64,000 bases of DNA, from the NCBI GenBank assembly GCA_000469685.2, contig LS997562.1, positions 4,360,515-4,424,514 on the forward strand, written 5' to 3'. The translations under genes and the position numbers were made by a program. The stretch is from Haemonchus contortus. Its lineage: Eukaryota; Nematoda; Chromadorea; Rhabditida; Trichostrongylidae. Below, piece by piece: positions 1 to 20,980 of this stretch (its first letter is position 1; the number at the start of each line of letters is the position of its first letter). The notes beneath the pieces were generated by a model. The model was not told the origin of the DNA, searched no databases, and saw nothing but the letters and a program-made list of their open reading frames with translations.

Positions 1-345
1 ACAAAGGTCTCTATCAAAAGTTCCATGGAAAGCTGAAACCCTTCCTCGGTCAGAGAAAGCAGATGAGCATGCGGCTAGTGTCATTTAACGTACTGTCGAA
101 AAGGCGATGCTCGGAATTTCTCGGTACGCGTAGGTGCAGAGGTAGATCTAGTTTTCGAGCTTCGTCAACATACGAAAACCAGGGACGCTGCTTCTTACGC
201 TAAGAAGTGGAAGATCAGGTAAGCTGGACACCTCATGCGATTTTGTGATGACTGCTTTACATGGCAGTTAATAAGTGAATTTCTCGGAACGTCAAACAAA
301 CACCATAGCGACTGCCAGCACGATGTTAAGAAATCACGAAAAATT
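1..345 (+). pseudogene. RTE-type retrotransposon 3' fragment
   Basis: The sequence resembles the end of the better preserved RTE at 58370-58640 (the block with ATGCTCGGAATTTC and AGATCTAG...GAAGATCAGG), but frames are broken and no ORF is usable. It lies in intron 4 of CAP gene C. A matching fragment is at the same place in gene A (59145-59340), so it was probably present before the two genes duplicated. Confidence 0.6.
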
Positions 346-659
346 CAAACGGAAGAAATGTCACTCCATGGAATTGGAGGTTTCTTCAGGAAGATTAGCT
401 ATACACGAGGTAGATATAGCTGTTACGCGAGCCTGAACTGTCTTGTAAAATCGAATTTCCAACAGATCCACTTTTCCTACACTCAGGCTCAGGCCGGATC
501 TTCCTATAGACCATCGTGTAATGCATTCAGATATATTATCGGCGCTGATTTGGGATGTGCTGCAAGAGCCATGCATTACCTCACCACAAGAACAATTGGG
601 AAGAAGTTCTTTCAATTTTATCGCTAGTTCCTTTTTCTTAAATTAAAGAAGGAACCTAC

Positions 660-7969
<7,310 letters not shown>

Positions 7970-7999
7970 CTGGAATCCACAAAATTCCGCACATGATTC

Positions 8000-9960
8000 A
8001 TTCTGTGTAAATGTTTGAGCATATTTTTTAAATATAAAGATTGCGACAACGTAAAGAAGTAGTAGAGTTTCATCATCGAGAAGTTCTTGCTCAAAATTCA
8101 GCACCTCATCTACTTACCTACCGAAAAATTTCATTGTAGTATGAAACACGATGCGAGAAGTGGATCTACTACTCATTCTTTTTTCCTCCCAAATGATACC
8201 TGGCAAGTACATATGTAGCTATCGCCACATAACGCGATATCACTCAAATTTATTGAAAATTGCAAAAAATCAGCAATTTTATTTTGCGTCAGAGTGGTCA
8301 GTTCATTAGAATATTTTCTGACGGTAGACGAAATAAACTCAATCAAAAGCCGACCTTAGCTCATTTGACAGATCATGCTTTTATCACTGAGGATTATATG
8401 CAACTACTTGAATATATTAGATAAAATAATGTTTTTCGAGTGAAAAAGTTCTTAGTACCTTTGTTAGCGATTGGTATAATTTGCGAGCTCCCTTCGGCTA
8501 ACAGATGCAGCAGAAGAACCTAGAATTCAAAGCTTTACGGTTGAATTTGCGCACATCGCATTTACCATTATAAATTGGTTTTGAGGTATCATTTAGGAAC
8601 CGTTGATAATTCGAAAATTACATACTGCGCGACGAGACGGCTAACATAGCTACCTAACCTCAACATCATCATCAACCTCAACATAAGGGAAGTGACGAGG
8701 CAGGTGGCTCGGATTTGCCAAGCTAAACACGATAACGCGATTCGTTCAGTTTTCCTTTGAAAAAAATCTCATTGAAATGTATGCACAAATTTCTGCAATA
8801 TGACCTTCGCGTGGTGCAGCAGAAAAGGGAATCTCGCCAATTAAACATGTTTTGGTCATCGATACCAGTAACTTGTGAACTCTAGGATTGATCGAGACAC
8901 TCGAAATCCGAATAAGGACTGAGGCTGACATGATCAGCCTCCATATTTGCATTAGCATCAGTATACTAACTAAGATTCGATAGGTTGGTGACAGTTACCG
9001 TTCTCAACACAACTACTCAGCAAACTTCATTTAACAACTTCGCGGTGATCGCGCATTGACCTGACGTCTTTCGCAATGGTGATCTGGATCTTATTTCCGA
9101 CCAGTCTACATTCCTAGATAATCTAAATTCACCTACCAAAGTTAGGAGGAACATGGTCGAGTAGCTGGATCCGTACAGAGCACCAGTTTATCAGGCTTTT
9201 GTTCAGTTAGCTACGTGCAATCTGAAGCAAGAAAACAGTAGCGTATCTCTCAGCTATATCTCAGCAGAGATAACCTCCTCAAAAACCTAATGGGGTCAAA
9301 TTTCCTTCCGACGTCAATCTAGTAAAACATTTTATGTTTAACTGATAATGCAAAATTTTCGTCGACACAATAAAATATGATGCTGGTGTTTGTACAATGA
9401 AAGATATATGTTTTTACAGTTGATAAGATACTTCTTTGAGGAGTTGTTTGAAGTACAATGAAACTAATTTGAGTAAATTCTCTGAATACCGCCGAAATTT
9501 GCTGATAGACTTCACACGCATTTCGGAATCGAAGGCATGAAGCATGTCAGTGGACCAGATTCCTTTTTCACTGATTTCTTAGCCATTTTTGCTTGAACAA
9601 GTCTAGGTATTTGACTTGATGCTAGTGATTTTAGTCCCCGGCCAAGTGATTAACAGCTATGTTAAGCGAGATGCGCCGGCAGATTACATAATTACTCCTT
9701 ATTATGAGTGAACGACATTAGTTGTTGATGAATCTTGACATCGCTGTGAACAAGTCTCCACCATGTATTTACCAAGCACTTGCATCTGTCCGTTGGCAAG
9801 ATCGACAGAGTGCATGTGAGCTCAAAGGAGCTCCACCCTTAAAGGACATGGGACAAGGGACATGCAAAGGAGTGGGTGGTTCTTGGTTCGGTTTCATAGC
9901 AACTCAGACGCTAGGGATTTGAGCAATATGAGGAATAGGTCACAAATGTAATAATTGAGA
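8000..9960. other. No recognisable feature
   Basis: AT-rich sequence with only short open frames. The first (signal-peptide) exon of CAP gene C may lie here, but I could not identify it. Confidence 0.5.
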
Positions 9961-10362
9961 CCCGCGCGCGGTAGGCGAAGCGCCCTCACAGTAGGCGGCA
10001 CGTTTCACGTAAGTTCGTAGCACGACTCAACAACGTTTTTGAGACCCAAAAAAATAGAAAGGGCAAGGTACTTCATGTGCTGGGCCGCTGGGCATCCAAG
10101 AGTCTAGCAATGGTCCACGATGGGCGGAGCGTGCATTCAAATACAAGGGGTTTTTTCAAAAAAAAATTTATAGCTCCGTTGAAGAAGTTTCTAGAATGTA
10201 GATAAAAAGTGGTTAGAGGCCATCAAAGAAATGTGGTCGAATCTCTGAAGTAAGCTATTTTGCACTTTGGTAGGTGGGGCTAAGGTCAAAATTTTATAGC
10301 TTTGTTAAATATCTTGCTAGAATGAAAAATGGTTACGGTTTGCAGCTTATCTGTCATGAAAC

Positions 10363-11478
10363 GGAGAGTGTCCCAAAGGTTTTGAGAAAATTTTGGTTTT
10401 TTCAACACAAAAATACTACAACAAAAAGGTGAGATCAGTAATCGAGATAGTGGCCCTCTTCAACCACGACGTACCTCCATCGACTGGACAGAGCACTGGT
10501 GTCATTCATCCAGAAAGAAAAAGGGCGTGAAGCGATCCATCCATCTACTGCACTTTTAACCACCTGACGGTTATAAAATTTTTTCCTTTTGAGGTAAGTT
10601 TGTGGTTCCTGAAGGCGTGGCAGTCGCAAGGGCTAAGGTAAGATGAATACGGAGGACGGCGTAGCCAGGTGGTCCCAAGCCTTTGAAGCTCCTCAGCCGT
10701 CGCCCTAGTACGATGTGTTCGAGCGTTGTCCATCAATATCAGAAACTTTCCCTGCATTCGGTGTGGAACCGGGGCTCGAGAAACCAACTCCCGCTGCTGC
10801 TCGCAGAATACTTTTGCCGTCACAACAGTACCCTCAGGTAGGACCTCGTAGTAGAAACAGCCGGCGGAGCAGACGAAGAACGATACCATATCGTTTTTGA
10901 CGTGTGCCCCACGCTTTGCAACGGCTTCTGGCATTATGTCGACTGGTAGTCACTGCAACTCCCCGTGTGAATTTTCACAAGAAATACACTTCTCATCCTG
11001 AACGGTGATGAAGCTCGTCCAAGCCACCGTTCGGTTGGGTGCAGGAAGTGCTGCGCGTAAACGACGTCTGCCTAGGATTCTTTGGATGAAGGCTAAGACA
11101 ATGTCGGTCTTGGTGGAACGTGGACATCCACCCACTCCGTGGCGCTTCGACGGAGTGAATCTCTCCTCTAGAGAAGCGACCGTACCACCTATAGCAAGTG
11201 GCGAGAGAAGGTGCAGTACTGCCCATCGATGAATGCAATTCATTCCGGGTTCGAGTGGCTGAGCGGCCAGAATCGTAGCAATGAAGTGGAAGACGATGAA
11301 GTACGTCGGTAGTCGTCTCGGTCAGACATAATTCAAATAATGATAACTCACCTCCAAAGATTAAGCGCAATACCATTCTATTGTTTTGACGTCCGTGGCT
11401 CTGCTTCGGCGCTTACTTGCGCAACATGGTTGCGAAATTCACGACCAAAATTTTCTCAAAACTTTTGGGACACCCTAA
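10363..11478 (-). mobile_element. Mariner transposon with decayed transposase
   Basis: The TIRs share TTTTGAGAAAATTTTGGT just inside GTGTCCCAAA ends (10367-10398 and 11443-11475). On the minus strand the transposase is spread over several frames: a helix-turn-helix part (ATCYRWYGRFSRGE), QDEKCISCEN with the first catalytic Asp, LMDNARTHRTRA with the second, and SPCDCHAF with the third. There are 34 residues between the second and third Asp, the mariner D34D spacing. At about 1.1 kb the element is slightly shorter than a usual mariner. The left TA is not preserved. It is inactive as it stands. Confidence 0.88.
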
Positions 11479-13680
11479 TATCTGGAGTAGCACCTTCAGA
11501 GATAGGTTCATGTTCGAGATGGATAGGGTACAGAGCAAGGTCAATGGAGCACATCAGAGCTCAGCTGAGCTCCGCCTAGAAGGGAGGGACACACCCTTGA
11601 ATGGGCCATGCAATGAGAAAAATATCATAATTCTGTTTTAGAAAAGCATAGACATAGGGAAAAATGGGCAAATGTCACGAAAGGATCAACAAATCAGTGA
11701 AGCATATCATCAGCGGTTCGTGAAGCAGCCTGAACTTTTTGCATAAAATCATAGCTCATCATAGCTAACAGTCAGGTCCTTCATTGGTGGAGCTGTGGTC
11801 AAACACTCCTTTCTACTTGATAAAATCTTGTTTTGTGGCGCACGCGTTAGTGTGCGAAGCACGAGAAAGAGCTGAAAGCTTTATTGGATCAACCTATCCA
11901 GCCAATACTCTTGACAATCCAAAGCTCGTATGCACACAGCATGCCGAGAAACTGGCCAAGCAGCAATAAGATCAGAGCGCGACACTTTTGCAGTAGGAAA
12001 TATTAAGTTGACAAGGAAGCTCGTCGTCAGAGAAGAGTTTATTTATGTATTTCAAATATTTTCTGAATAGATCAAATCTCACTACTATATATGTAACGTC
12101 TATGGTATGTGAGTGGTGTTTGGCGAGATTTAATCTGCTCCCATTGCTCAAAGAGATGACTACATCAACAGACATTGTCCGAAACTATCACTTTCACTGT
12201 TGCCATGGGTTACGACAGGTTGTGTAAACTCCCTACATGGGAGTCTCTTAAGATAGTGCAACCTCTACAAACCCGTTGAAAGCCGTCCACGATGGGGGTG
12301 GCATTCACACGATACAATTTCCAGCCCTTTATTGTGCCCTATTCGTTATTTTTGTCGACCTCGTAACGGCAGGTATGGCATAAGTGGGAGCCTCGAATTT
12401 ACACTATGGGAAATCTCAGAACCATTTTTATAGTGAACTGTGTCTTTAAGATTCTATGAATTCTGTAAGCATAGATTATAGTGTTTGTGTACGCGTGGAT
12501 GTGGAGGACCATCATGAGCATCTTGGATACACACTGCTTTTCTTCTACCGCGAAACTAGGAGCGCAGTTCAAACTGAGAAAATGATAGGTAATATTCACG
12601 GAGACAGATCATCCCCAAAGTTTAACAGCGGTTGTGGAGGCTATCTCGGTCGATTACAACTGATCGAATATCGAAAAAACAGCGTCGCATAAGTATTCAT
12701 GTAAGAGTGTAAAGACGAAGGTACCTTAATGGTAGACCTGGGTAACTCACACCAGCGAGCGCAACATGTTGGACCGCGTTCCCGTGAAGGAATCATTGCT
12801 CAATTGTAACCAAAATCGTATGTTTTGAAACGCATGGTGAAGGGGGATGACAATTGAATTATGCGGAAACGACGACAACGTAGGACAGAAACGCTTGTGT
12901 AGTGATCTCAGTCAACCGCTGCTAACCACTGCAGAAACGGGAATCCATGCTCTGAAGAATGTGCTCTAATGCTGACGGGACTGGAAGGAGTTATCTATGG
13001 AGAAAGCCAGGGCCGCACAGCCAAGCGATACGTTCAGAAAGATGCTATACTCAACTGTACAATTTGAAGGCAGCAACAGAACGAAAGCGCTCAGAAGTAG
13101 CTAATCCTAAAATGTGGTTCTAATCAGGGCTATGCCGAATCGCACCTATCTTTGACAACTCATCAAAATTACTGGTGTTTGGGCAGGACTTCTCGCCGTA
13201 TCCCTCACCCAGTCAGGGTATGTAACACTATCACTCGTTATTACTGATTATTATATCACCAGTTGGCCTGCTGCGCACGATACCGTGCGCGTCTCATGGC
13301 TTGCGATAAATGAATTTCCGCGAAGATAACTTGGAGCGTAATCGTCTTAGCAACACAGTAACCACCCTCTTCCAAAAAATGGACAGTACCGTTCTCCCAC
13401 CATAAATAATAGCGTCATTTGGCAATCATTAACATTCGTTCATAAATATACTAAGTGAGACAATCCAAGAAGCCATGGGAAGGACCTTAAAATCATCAGT
13501 CTCTTGTTTATCCCTAACCATTGTGGAATGCCTCCATTTCATTGGAGATGAGAATGAAATTTGTTTATACTCTGACATTTATCTGCACCTGTCGCAGTAG
13601 GCATTCGATAGCCTACGCATCGACGATCTCGTTAGCCAATATATTGTTTGATGAAATTTATGTCGTAACAGGCAGGTCCA
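11479..13680. other. No gene; possible MITE end
   Basis: No supported coding region. At about 12425-12453 the stretch TAGTGAACTGTGTCTTTAAG resembles the right end of the MITE family at 3761-4391. I see nothing else clear. Confidence 0.45.
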
Positions 13681-13689
13681 TGTTTGGTA

Positions 13690-14445
13690 CTTTCACGCAA
13701 ACCCCGCCCCGGTGGATGGAGTCACCCACCATTAGTTCTCCCTTCTTGCCGCCTGCATCTCTGTCAAATTTGGATGCCCCAGGTCCAAATTGACTATTTG
13801 TGTGGAAGCCCCGCCCCTAGTGGGCAGAGTCTACACCTGTCACCTATCATTAGTTTTCCCATCTTGCCGCCTACATCTCTGCCAAATTTGAACCACGCAG
13901 GCCCAAATTGGCTATTTCGAGGAAGCACCGCCCCCAGTGGGCGGAGTCTACACCTTTCATCTGCCATTGGTTTTCCCATCTTACCGCCGAAATCTCTACC
14001 AAATTTTAACGCTTTAGGTCCAAATTGACTATTTTTGAGGGAGCCCCGCCCCTAGTGGGCGGAGCCTACACCTGTCACCTACCCTTAGTCTTCCCAACTT
14101 GCCGCCTACATCTCTGCCAAATTTGAACCACCCAGGTCCAAATTGGCTATTTTTGAGGAAGCCCCGCTCCCAGTGGGCGGAGCCTACCCCTGCCACCTGT
14201 CATTAGTTTCCCCATCTTGCCGCCTGCATCTCTGCCAAATTTGAATCACCTAGGCCCAAACTGACTATTATCGAGGAATCCCCGCCCCCAGTGGGCGGAG
14301 TCTACACCTGCCACCTGTCATTAGTTTCTCCATCTTGCCGTCTGCATCTCTGCCAAATTTGAATACTAGTATAGGCTCAGGAGCAAAGGAGTTACAGATT
14401 CTAGTGGGCTACACTGTCCGCGCAAGCCCCGCCCCTAGTGGGTGA
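13690..14445. repeat. GC-rich minisatellite, period about 118 bp
   Basis: Six to seven units. Each has a CCCGCCCCYAGTGGGCGGAG core followed by CATCTTGCCGCC and CTGCCAAATTTGAA. Cores start near 13811, 13927, 14044, 14162, 14281 and 14427. Open frames through it (13521-14028) are a by-product of the repeat. Two related, diverged units are at 34735-34945. Confidence 0.9.
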
Positions 14446-14569
14446 AGCCTAGCTTAGGTCACGTGTACTCAAGGAGCCCGGCTCACTCCCCACTTGTTCC
14501 AACCTCATTTCCCACTTGTTCCAACCTATCTGAGCTGTTTCAGTTGATTTCCAAACGGCACCATATAAG

Positions 14570-14640
14570 ATAGTGTTACAGACAAACAGACAGAAAAACA
14601 GACAAACGAACGTTTGCCGTTTATATATAGTAAGGATCTC
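14570..14640. repeat. CAGA/CAAA-rich tract ending in TTTATATATAG
   Basis: A run of ACAGACAAACAGACAGAAAA type is followed by CCGTTTATATATAGTAAGG. Similar endings are at 34962-35025 and 35500-35560. At this locus and at 34735 it sits beside the 118-bp minisatellite units, so it may be the end of one repeat family. Confidence 0.55.
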
Positions 14641-14649
14641 TGCAGATAT

Positions 14650-17250
14650 CGTTTTATGCACTTGGAAGAGTTTCTTCATCCCAATCTTGGAGCCTCCTTT
14701 GGAAGTGAGACAATGAAACTCCCAAAAACATGGCGAATCATTATTGAGCAGAGTAGGGTAGGCATTATCTGATGAAATGGATCTGTTCCTAAACAATTTT
14801 CTCGCTAATGCTCGACCTCAAGATTCTGCGAAAGCTTCCCGAATAAACCAGAGTATGAACTCAACTATGTGTATGCATATATGCCTTGAAAGAAGGACCA
14901 CACATAGGAAAATTTTCAGGTAGTGCAGAAGAATTCCTCTCTCTACGTCTTTCTTATGTCATGACCGGTTTGAAAAAGCTACTCGTCATACATACGAGCA
15001 ACGAGTGCAAATATCAATGGTAAAAAAGCAGACTTACTGCTGTGGGGCCATGGATTCTTCGATATTTCTTCAATTGTCAAGTTATTTGATATGCGAAGTT
15101 ACTTGAGGTAGTAGTAGCCAACAGTTCACGCAATATAGAGTTGGAAAGGAACGTCGATCCTAAACTATATCACTACTTATTTACATCACATTTTACATTT
15201 TACATACGATCTACACACATAATTGTACATATTTACTTCATACTCATTTTGTTTATAGCCTGGTAAAAATCTGGAAGGGATCGGATTCGGAGCAAAAAAT
15301 TCGGAAGGTAAAAGAAAAAGAACAAAACAAGCTCGACAAAAAAAGTGGAGGAATTTTTTGGAAATGGATTCAATTGAGTGTTCGACCACCAATGATGGAG
15401 TTAATATGCCAATGAGCGGCTGCGATGGGACCTATCCGGTTCTCCAATTGATGAATCGATACAGTCAAAAATGATGAAGATCAAAATTGCTTCATTAATT
15501 CCCCTAGACGATTTTCTTCTCCATGTTTCCTACACCATAGAACGTGAGCTCATTCCCAACACTCAGAATTCGAAATTTCAGCATTCAGCATTTATCTCAA
15601 ACTTTACATGTATTATTATATGTTTTTAACCAATGAAAGATAGGTTATTGTCTCAGAAAGGGTTGTGATTAGCAATCTTTTCCCCTGTTGTATGTGTATT
15701 AAAGCCAAAATGGTTCTATACGAGAATTGTTTCGTTCTCAACTTATGTAAGCAAACGTTGACTGCTCCAAATTTCCTTTTCGTAAAAAACATCGACATCT
15801 GTCAAGGTCTCCAGTGGAAAGAAAGAAAAACTACTCAAAATCAACTAAAGATGTGAAAACATTGAACAACAAAGTGGGAACATAATTGGGGAGGGGCCAT
15901 CTTTCATCTCTAACGCTTAGAGCTCGAGGGCAGAGAAGGAGGGTTAGCCAGGTTCGCTCGAGCCTTTTGCGATGTTTGAAAATATTTGTTGATCAGAGAA
16001 TATTGTTCAACCAAGTCTCCGGCCGTTTTTCTGACTTCTCCAACCAATTTTTCTAGTACAATCGTGAAAGAACTTCACCCAGGTCGATAATGTCCGTAGG
16101 CCATGGACAGGTTCTGGAGCATCCTTGATAGCTTTTGCTTGCGAAAAAAGTGAATTTCCATAGTATTTCGCCTTGTTCATCTTTCATCAAAGATTTTTGA
16201 TGCAGGTGCTTTTGTAAACCGTAAGCTAAAGACTTCTCGGAAATTTTTTGTTCTTTGTTGCCCACCTGTCTGTTGCCTATAATTTACAGTGAGACTGATA
16301 TCGAAGGCAGCTCGCTTCCATAACTCTTCCACTGTGCCGAAAGCACCATATTGGAGTTTTCTGCCAGACACCGTTATCACTTTCTGTTTCTTATGCTTAT
16401 CACTGCTTCACATAGCGCTATATTCCACAGCTGATAGGGAATCTCGTATTAGGTGGTCTCCTGCATGCGTTTCTGTTGACTGACTACGGTGTTTCAGATG
16501 TTGAATGCTCCCACCAAATTTTCGATTCTAAAAATTCTATCTTTTTTCGCAGTAAAGGGATTCTGTAGCAACGCTAAATAAGGGAATTCATGTAGAAAAG
16601 TCAAAAATCTGTATCCCTTTTCGTTATACCTTAACAGAGTTTGCGACTGCGAGGGTTTTTCTGGTATTAAGTTGTCAACGAAAACTAAAAATTATCAGCT
16701 AACAGAACACAGAACACTTCTTGGGTGTTGTCTCGAAAGTCACGGATTCGCTCCACCTGATTTTTTGGAATTTCTGTTTATCACCGCTGAGATAGACTAA
16801 AAAACGAATTGTGTGCTTCCGTGGTGCTCTGTAGATGTCGAGTGTACGTAATCGGCTTTATAAAAGCAATTTCCATCACAATTCGCTACGGATCGCCTGA
16901 TCCATCATGTTTCTTCCATTCAAGTATAAAACATTTCGCTAACATATGTACTGATGGGATCACTATTTCTCTTGTATTTGATAAGAACGAAGCGCACGGT
17001 TGCCGAGCAAGTAGTGAACCTAACTGATGTTATACTTGTGCAGTCCGTAGTAAATGAGTTATTTCTTAACCTGCAGGGCTAGATGAACGACATGGTACAA
17101 TTCTTATTCTGACTTCCGCTATGACAGCCATGGAAAGGGTTCGAAGTTCGAAATACAAAACAAAGCAGATATTTTTTCATAAATATTCCCCGTGACATCC
17201 ATTTCACCAAAAAAGTATGAATTTCAGGCTCTTCTCCTCATTCACGAAGG
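14650..17250. other. No recognisable feature
   Basis: About 2.6 kb of AT-rich sequence with only short, unsupported open frames. Confidence 0.5.
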
Positions 17251-17253
17251 AAC

Positions 17254-17640
17254 GGTGAGCGCATCCGAAAGGACAGATTCCTACGAATTGAAGCCACCAA
17301 ACCCTAATTCAGCGCTGATGCCTACTGTACTCTGCTGGTTCGATATGGTGCAGCTCCGCGAAAAAAAAAACAGCGAAAGGTAGGCTTTCTCAACAGCAAT
17401 GCTCGCCCACACACTGCGAAGAAGATGCAGAAGAAGCTTCAAAGCTTTGGATGGCATGTTCTGAGCCAGCCACCGCAATGAACAGGACTGGCCCAACAAA
17501 TTATAACCTGTTTTCGTCGCTATAGAACCATTTGAATAGGGATCACTTTTAGCCCTAACATTTTCCAGAGAATGACAAGATTTCGTATTATCGAACACTT
17601 TGCAAAGCAATAAGGGGGAAAGAGAAATCAAAAGAAATCA
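17254..17640 (+). pseudogene. Mariner-type transposase fragment, inverted relative to its neighbour
   Basis: The plus-strand translation shows a decayed block matching the minus-strand mariner at 17950-19130 (shared SALMPTVLCW reading and LRRR...KALDGMF). The first about 250 bp form an inverted repeat with 18158-18414. Only the middle to C-terminal part is present, with stops. Confidence 0.65.
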
Positions 17641-17949
17641 GTGCAAATAGGAAGCTTACGGACAAAAGAAACTGACATGAACGAAGCAGATGAGAGAAGA
17701 ACTTGCTTGAAAGCCGAGGAAGTGATATTCACCTCAGGCAACATATACCCTTTGCTCTAATGGAATACAGATGTTCGGACAATTATCGTCTGCGGACGAA
17801 CGTGATATTCGCGAATTCTACAGCCCAAATCTACAAACATAAGTCTCTATGTACAGCTAAAAAAATTATGAAAAGCAGCACTGAGTGGAAGTAACGGAGG
17901 GAAGAGAGATACAAGATTGTCGGTAAAGTCATATTTTCCATTTTTTACG

Positions 17950-19130
17950 AACGTTTTTTTCCTTCATAACGACTATCAATATACAAGTATATGCACCACC
18001 ATCATCGACAACGTATTGCCATTTATTGATCAACATGTGGATCCCACTAGCATAGAATTCGAAAAGGGATTCGAAAAGAAAATCTTGCCGATGCACGTCT
18101 CTAGTTGGCTCGCATCATTAAACTTTTCATTCTTCAAATGGCTCGATAGCAACAGGAAAAGGTTATGATTTGTTGGGCCAAACCTGTTCATTACGGTGAC
18201 TGGGTAAGAACATGCCATCCAGAGCTTTGCAGTTTCTTCTGGGTCTTCTTCGCAGTGTGTGGGCGAGCACTGCCGTCGTGGAAGCCGACTTTATGCTGTT
18301 TCCTTCGTCGAACTGCCCCATCTCTATCCAGCAGAGTACAGTAGGCATCAGCGCTGAAGTAGGGTTTATTGGCTTCAACTCCTAGGAGACTATCCTTTCG
18401 AATGCGCTCTTAGAATGGAATGCTAGTCCAGGGATCAAAATTCCATGCTCTACGCATCCGAGCCACTGACGCTTCCTCATCTACTTTGCCTAGAAAACAG
18501 TTTTCTCGTCCTCGATGGTCAAGTCCTCCAGCTATGCGAAGGTGCGTCGGAAAGTCAAAAAGTTCAGGCACGAAACTAACCTCATTTGGAGGTGGCGATC
18601 ACCCAGCTCACAACTACTCCGTATCTCCATGTCTCCATGTGTTTCCCACGGGACGCAAATGGACAGCTACTGTTCATGAACTTCATATTGAATTTCTGTT
18701 TCAGCTAGAGGGTACTACACCTGAAATCTTCTCCAACCAGTTTCGGAAGGTGGTCGTCATTAAGCTCAAATAGTCTCCCACATTGTGATTTTTCAGTCTA
18801 GTCGAAGAGCCTATCTTTGAACTTGTGGAACCAATTCCTTGCTGTGCTGTGAGAGACAATGAAGGATTCCATCGCATCACATGTTTCCCTTGTCGCGAGA
18901 TTCCGATTGACGTTGTTTCTCAACCTATAAAGCGGAAGCAGTTCAACATACTTTCAATCGAGAGCGATTCTTGCAGCCCTAACCGTTGTGAAAGGCTACG
19001 GCAGATATGGTGTGAAGAGCACAGTGACCTTCACTTACACATATTCCGCATTGAAAGCTTCAATGCAATCCTCAAAGAACATGGAAACAAAAATGTGCAA
19101 AGGCTTTTTCGACACTTTTCCTAATATAAC
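17950..19130 (-). pseudogene. Mariner-type transposase pseudogene
   Basis: On the minus strand, across frames: an N-terminal helix-turn-helix end (STARNWFHKFKDRLFD, about 18810), a catalytic-region remnant (GSARPHTAKKTQKKL, about 18265), and a C-terminus with GIHMLINKWQYVVDDGGAY (about 18010). These match the order of a mariner transposase. Stops and frameshifts are frequent. I did not find both terminal repeats. Confidence 0.75.
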
Positions 19131-19199
19131 AAATAATAACGCTGCACTGAAAAAAGAAACAACCTTTATGAAATTCTTTCAGTGACGAAGTCCTCCTGC

Positions 19200-20130
19200 T
19201 ATTTGAGCACCACCTTCAGCTAACTGATCTGGAAAAATACAGAAGACACCTGTTAGAGACATCCGTCTCTCTACACAGCTCAAGGTTTTTTAATTTTTCT
19301 CCTACTTTCACTTATTCATTTATTAGGCCAACGAAATGTCAGCCTAATAAATGAATAAGTAGTTCGAAGCTCTTAGTCTGGCTTACCTACCCAAGCACCC
19401 AAACGCACTAGGCCAGTTGCAACTACTCCCAGAAACGCAAACACCGAAACATACCTGCTAAGAAACCAACCTCCTGTGGTTCCACCAGCGATGTCGCCCT
19501 ACATATTTTGTGAACATCAAGGGAACAATGGGGAACAAGGAAACAACAAAAGTTTTGAAGATGATCACCTCGCACCTATCGTAAATGCCCATCGACCAAG
19601 AATATCAGGTGTTTGAAAATACTTCGTTGAGGGCGTTGCATACGCCTGATCGCGACAGACGGTGGAATGCTTTGCCCTATAACGCGCATCACGTGCATAG
19701 CTGTAAGAGCAGCATCCGTTGTAGACTTTTCAGGCACAGTTCCGAACTGCTGTAAAGCGTTGACAAGTTTCCTCGATCTTGAATCAACTATCCACTCTCA
19801 TAGCATGCACGACCAACTTGATTTTACGGTGGTTGAAGGAATCCAAGGCGATCTTTTCCTGCTTATGGAAACAAAGTTTTCTTTTCATTTGTTCCTAATC
19901 TCAGCTAGTTTTTTCAAAATGCCACCAACGCTGTTCTTGACGGCCTCTAGTACCTCTATGCCTTGAGTAATCCGATTCTGCTTTGTCCGGGAAAAGACTA
20001 ACCCTCTCTAAAGTTCCCTCCTGCTTGTCAACCGAGTTTCCATAAGATTCGTCCACTTCCACATCCTTGCCTTCCTCACTTCACCCTTGAAAAGTTTCTT
20101 GCTACCAGTGTATCAGCTAGACCTCTGAAG
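19200..20130. other. Unresolved; no clear gene
   Basis: Short frames only. On position alone it may hold decayed minus-strand RTE sequence continuing from 20137-20980. A short near-palindrome around ATTCATTTATTAGG is at 19315-19360. Confidence 0.35.
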
Positions 20131-20136
20131 TCCATT

Positions 20137-20980
20137 TTAACCAGCCTCCTTGTAGGTGGCACTATCTGTCTCAGATCTTGCTGGACTCCCTCTTGTGATC
20201 AAGCTGCCTTGTCTCCTTGAGATCCACCTCAAGTTCTTCAATGATTTTTTTACACACTGAAGGATGATCTCTTTACGGCTTTTCCATACCTCCCAAATCG
20301 GTCCTTGAGGATCCAGGGATTTTAGCATAGCTATTCAGACCCCCTATCAGCCTCCTTCACCTTCCCCATAATAGACTTGACTGCTTCGTCACGTTCCAGA
20401 TGGAACTTATCCTATCAGTATTCTTAGCAGCCAGCTTACGGTGCGTTATTACTGTCAACTTCCCCTCCTTCGTGTATCTCTCTACAGCCATGATACTCGA
20501 TCACTCATCCTGTTGATTTCGAAGAGAGTTCTTGAAGTACTCCGGTAGAGCTAGTCAGTTATGACTACACTATTCCGATCGGGGTCCTCTCCGTAGCAGT
20601 AGAGCTTGACACCTTCCTGAACTCTCAGCTTCTGCTTCTTACTAACGTGTTTCCAAGAGACTAGAACTTGGAGGTTTCTGCGCTTCATCAGCTCGGCAAG
20701 CTCTCGAGGCTTCAAAGTAAGGTGTCCGACATTCAGAGTCCCAGTTCGAGTTAACTTCTTTGGCCTAATATTCATTTCTTGGTAGGTCTCGCTCACCGTC
20801 CACAGCACCCGGGCAGGTGACTTGTGCACCACTTTTCTGGTTTATAACTTGCTCCTTCGTTTTTGCCACGACTGAGTAAAAATTTTACATACACATTTTT
20901 ATTTTCTTCAGTTATAATGCAACATTCCGGAAAATACTTCATTTCAGAAGCAATCATTCTTCTGACTTTGGGCATGAGCG
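20137..20980 (-). pseudogene. RTE-type LINE endonuclease fragment
   Basis: The minus strand reads TGTLNVGHLTLKPRELAELM followed by a reading like KLYCYGEDPDRNSVVI. This resembles the start of an apurinic-type endonuclease domain of RTE-like LINEs. Its wording differs from the RTE copies at 21570 and 55855, so it belongs to another subfamily. Downstream frames at 20137-20328 are decayed. The 5' part may extend to about 21300. Confidence 0.6.

Noticed and set aside
13521..14028. Pro/Ser-rich protein genes
   Set aside because: The frames follow the 118-bp minisatellite and have no independent coding support.
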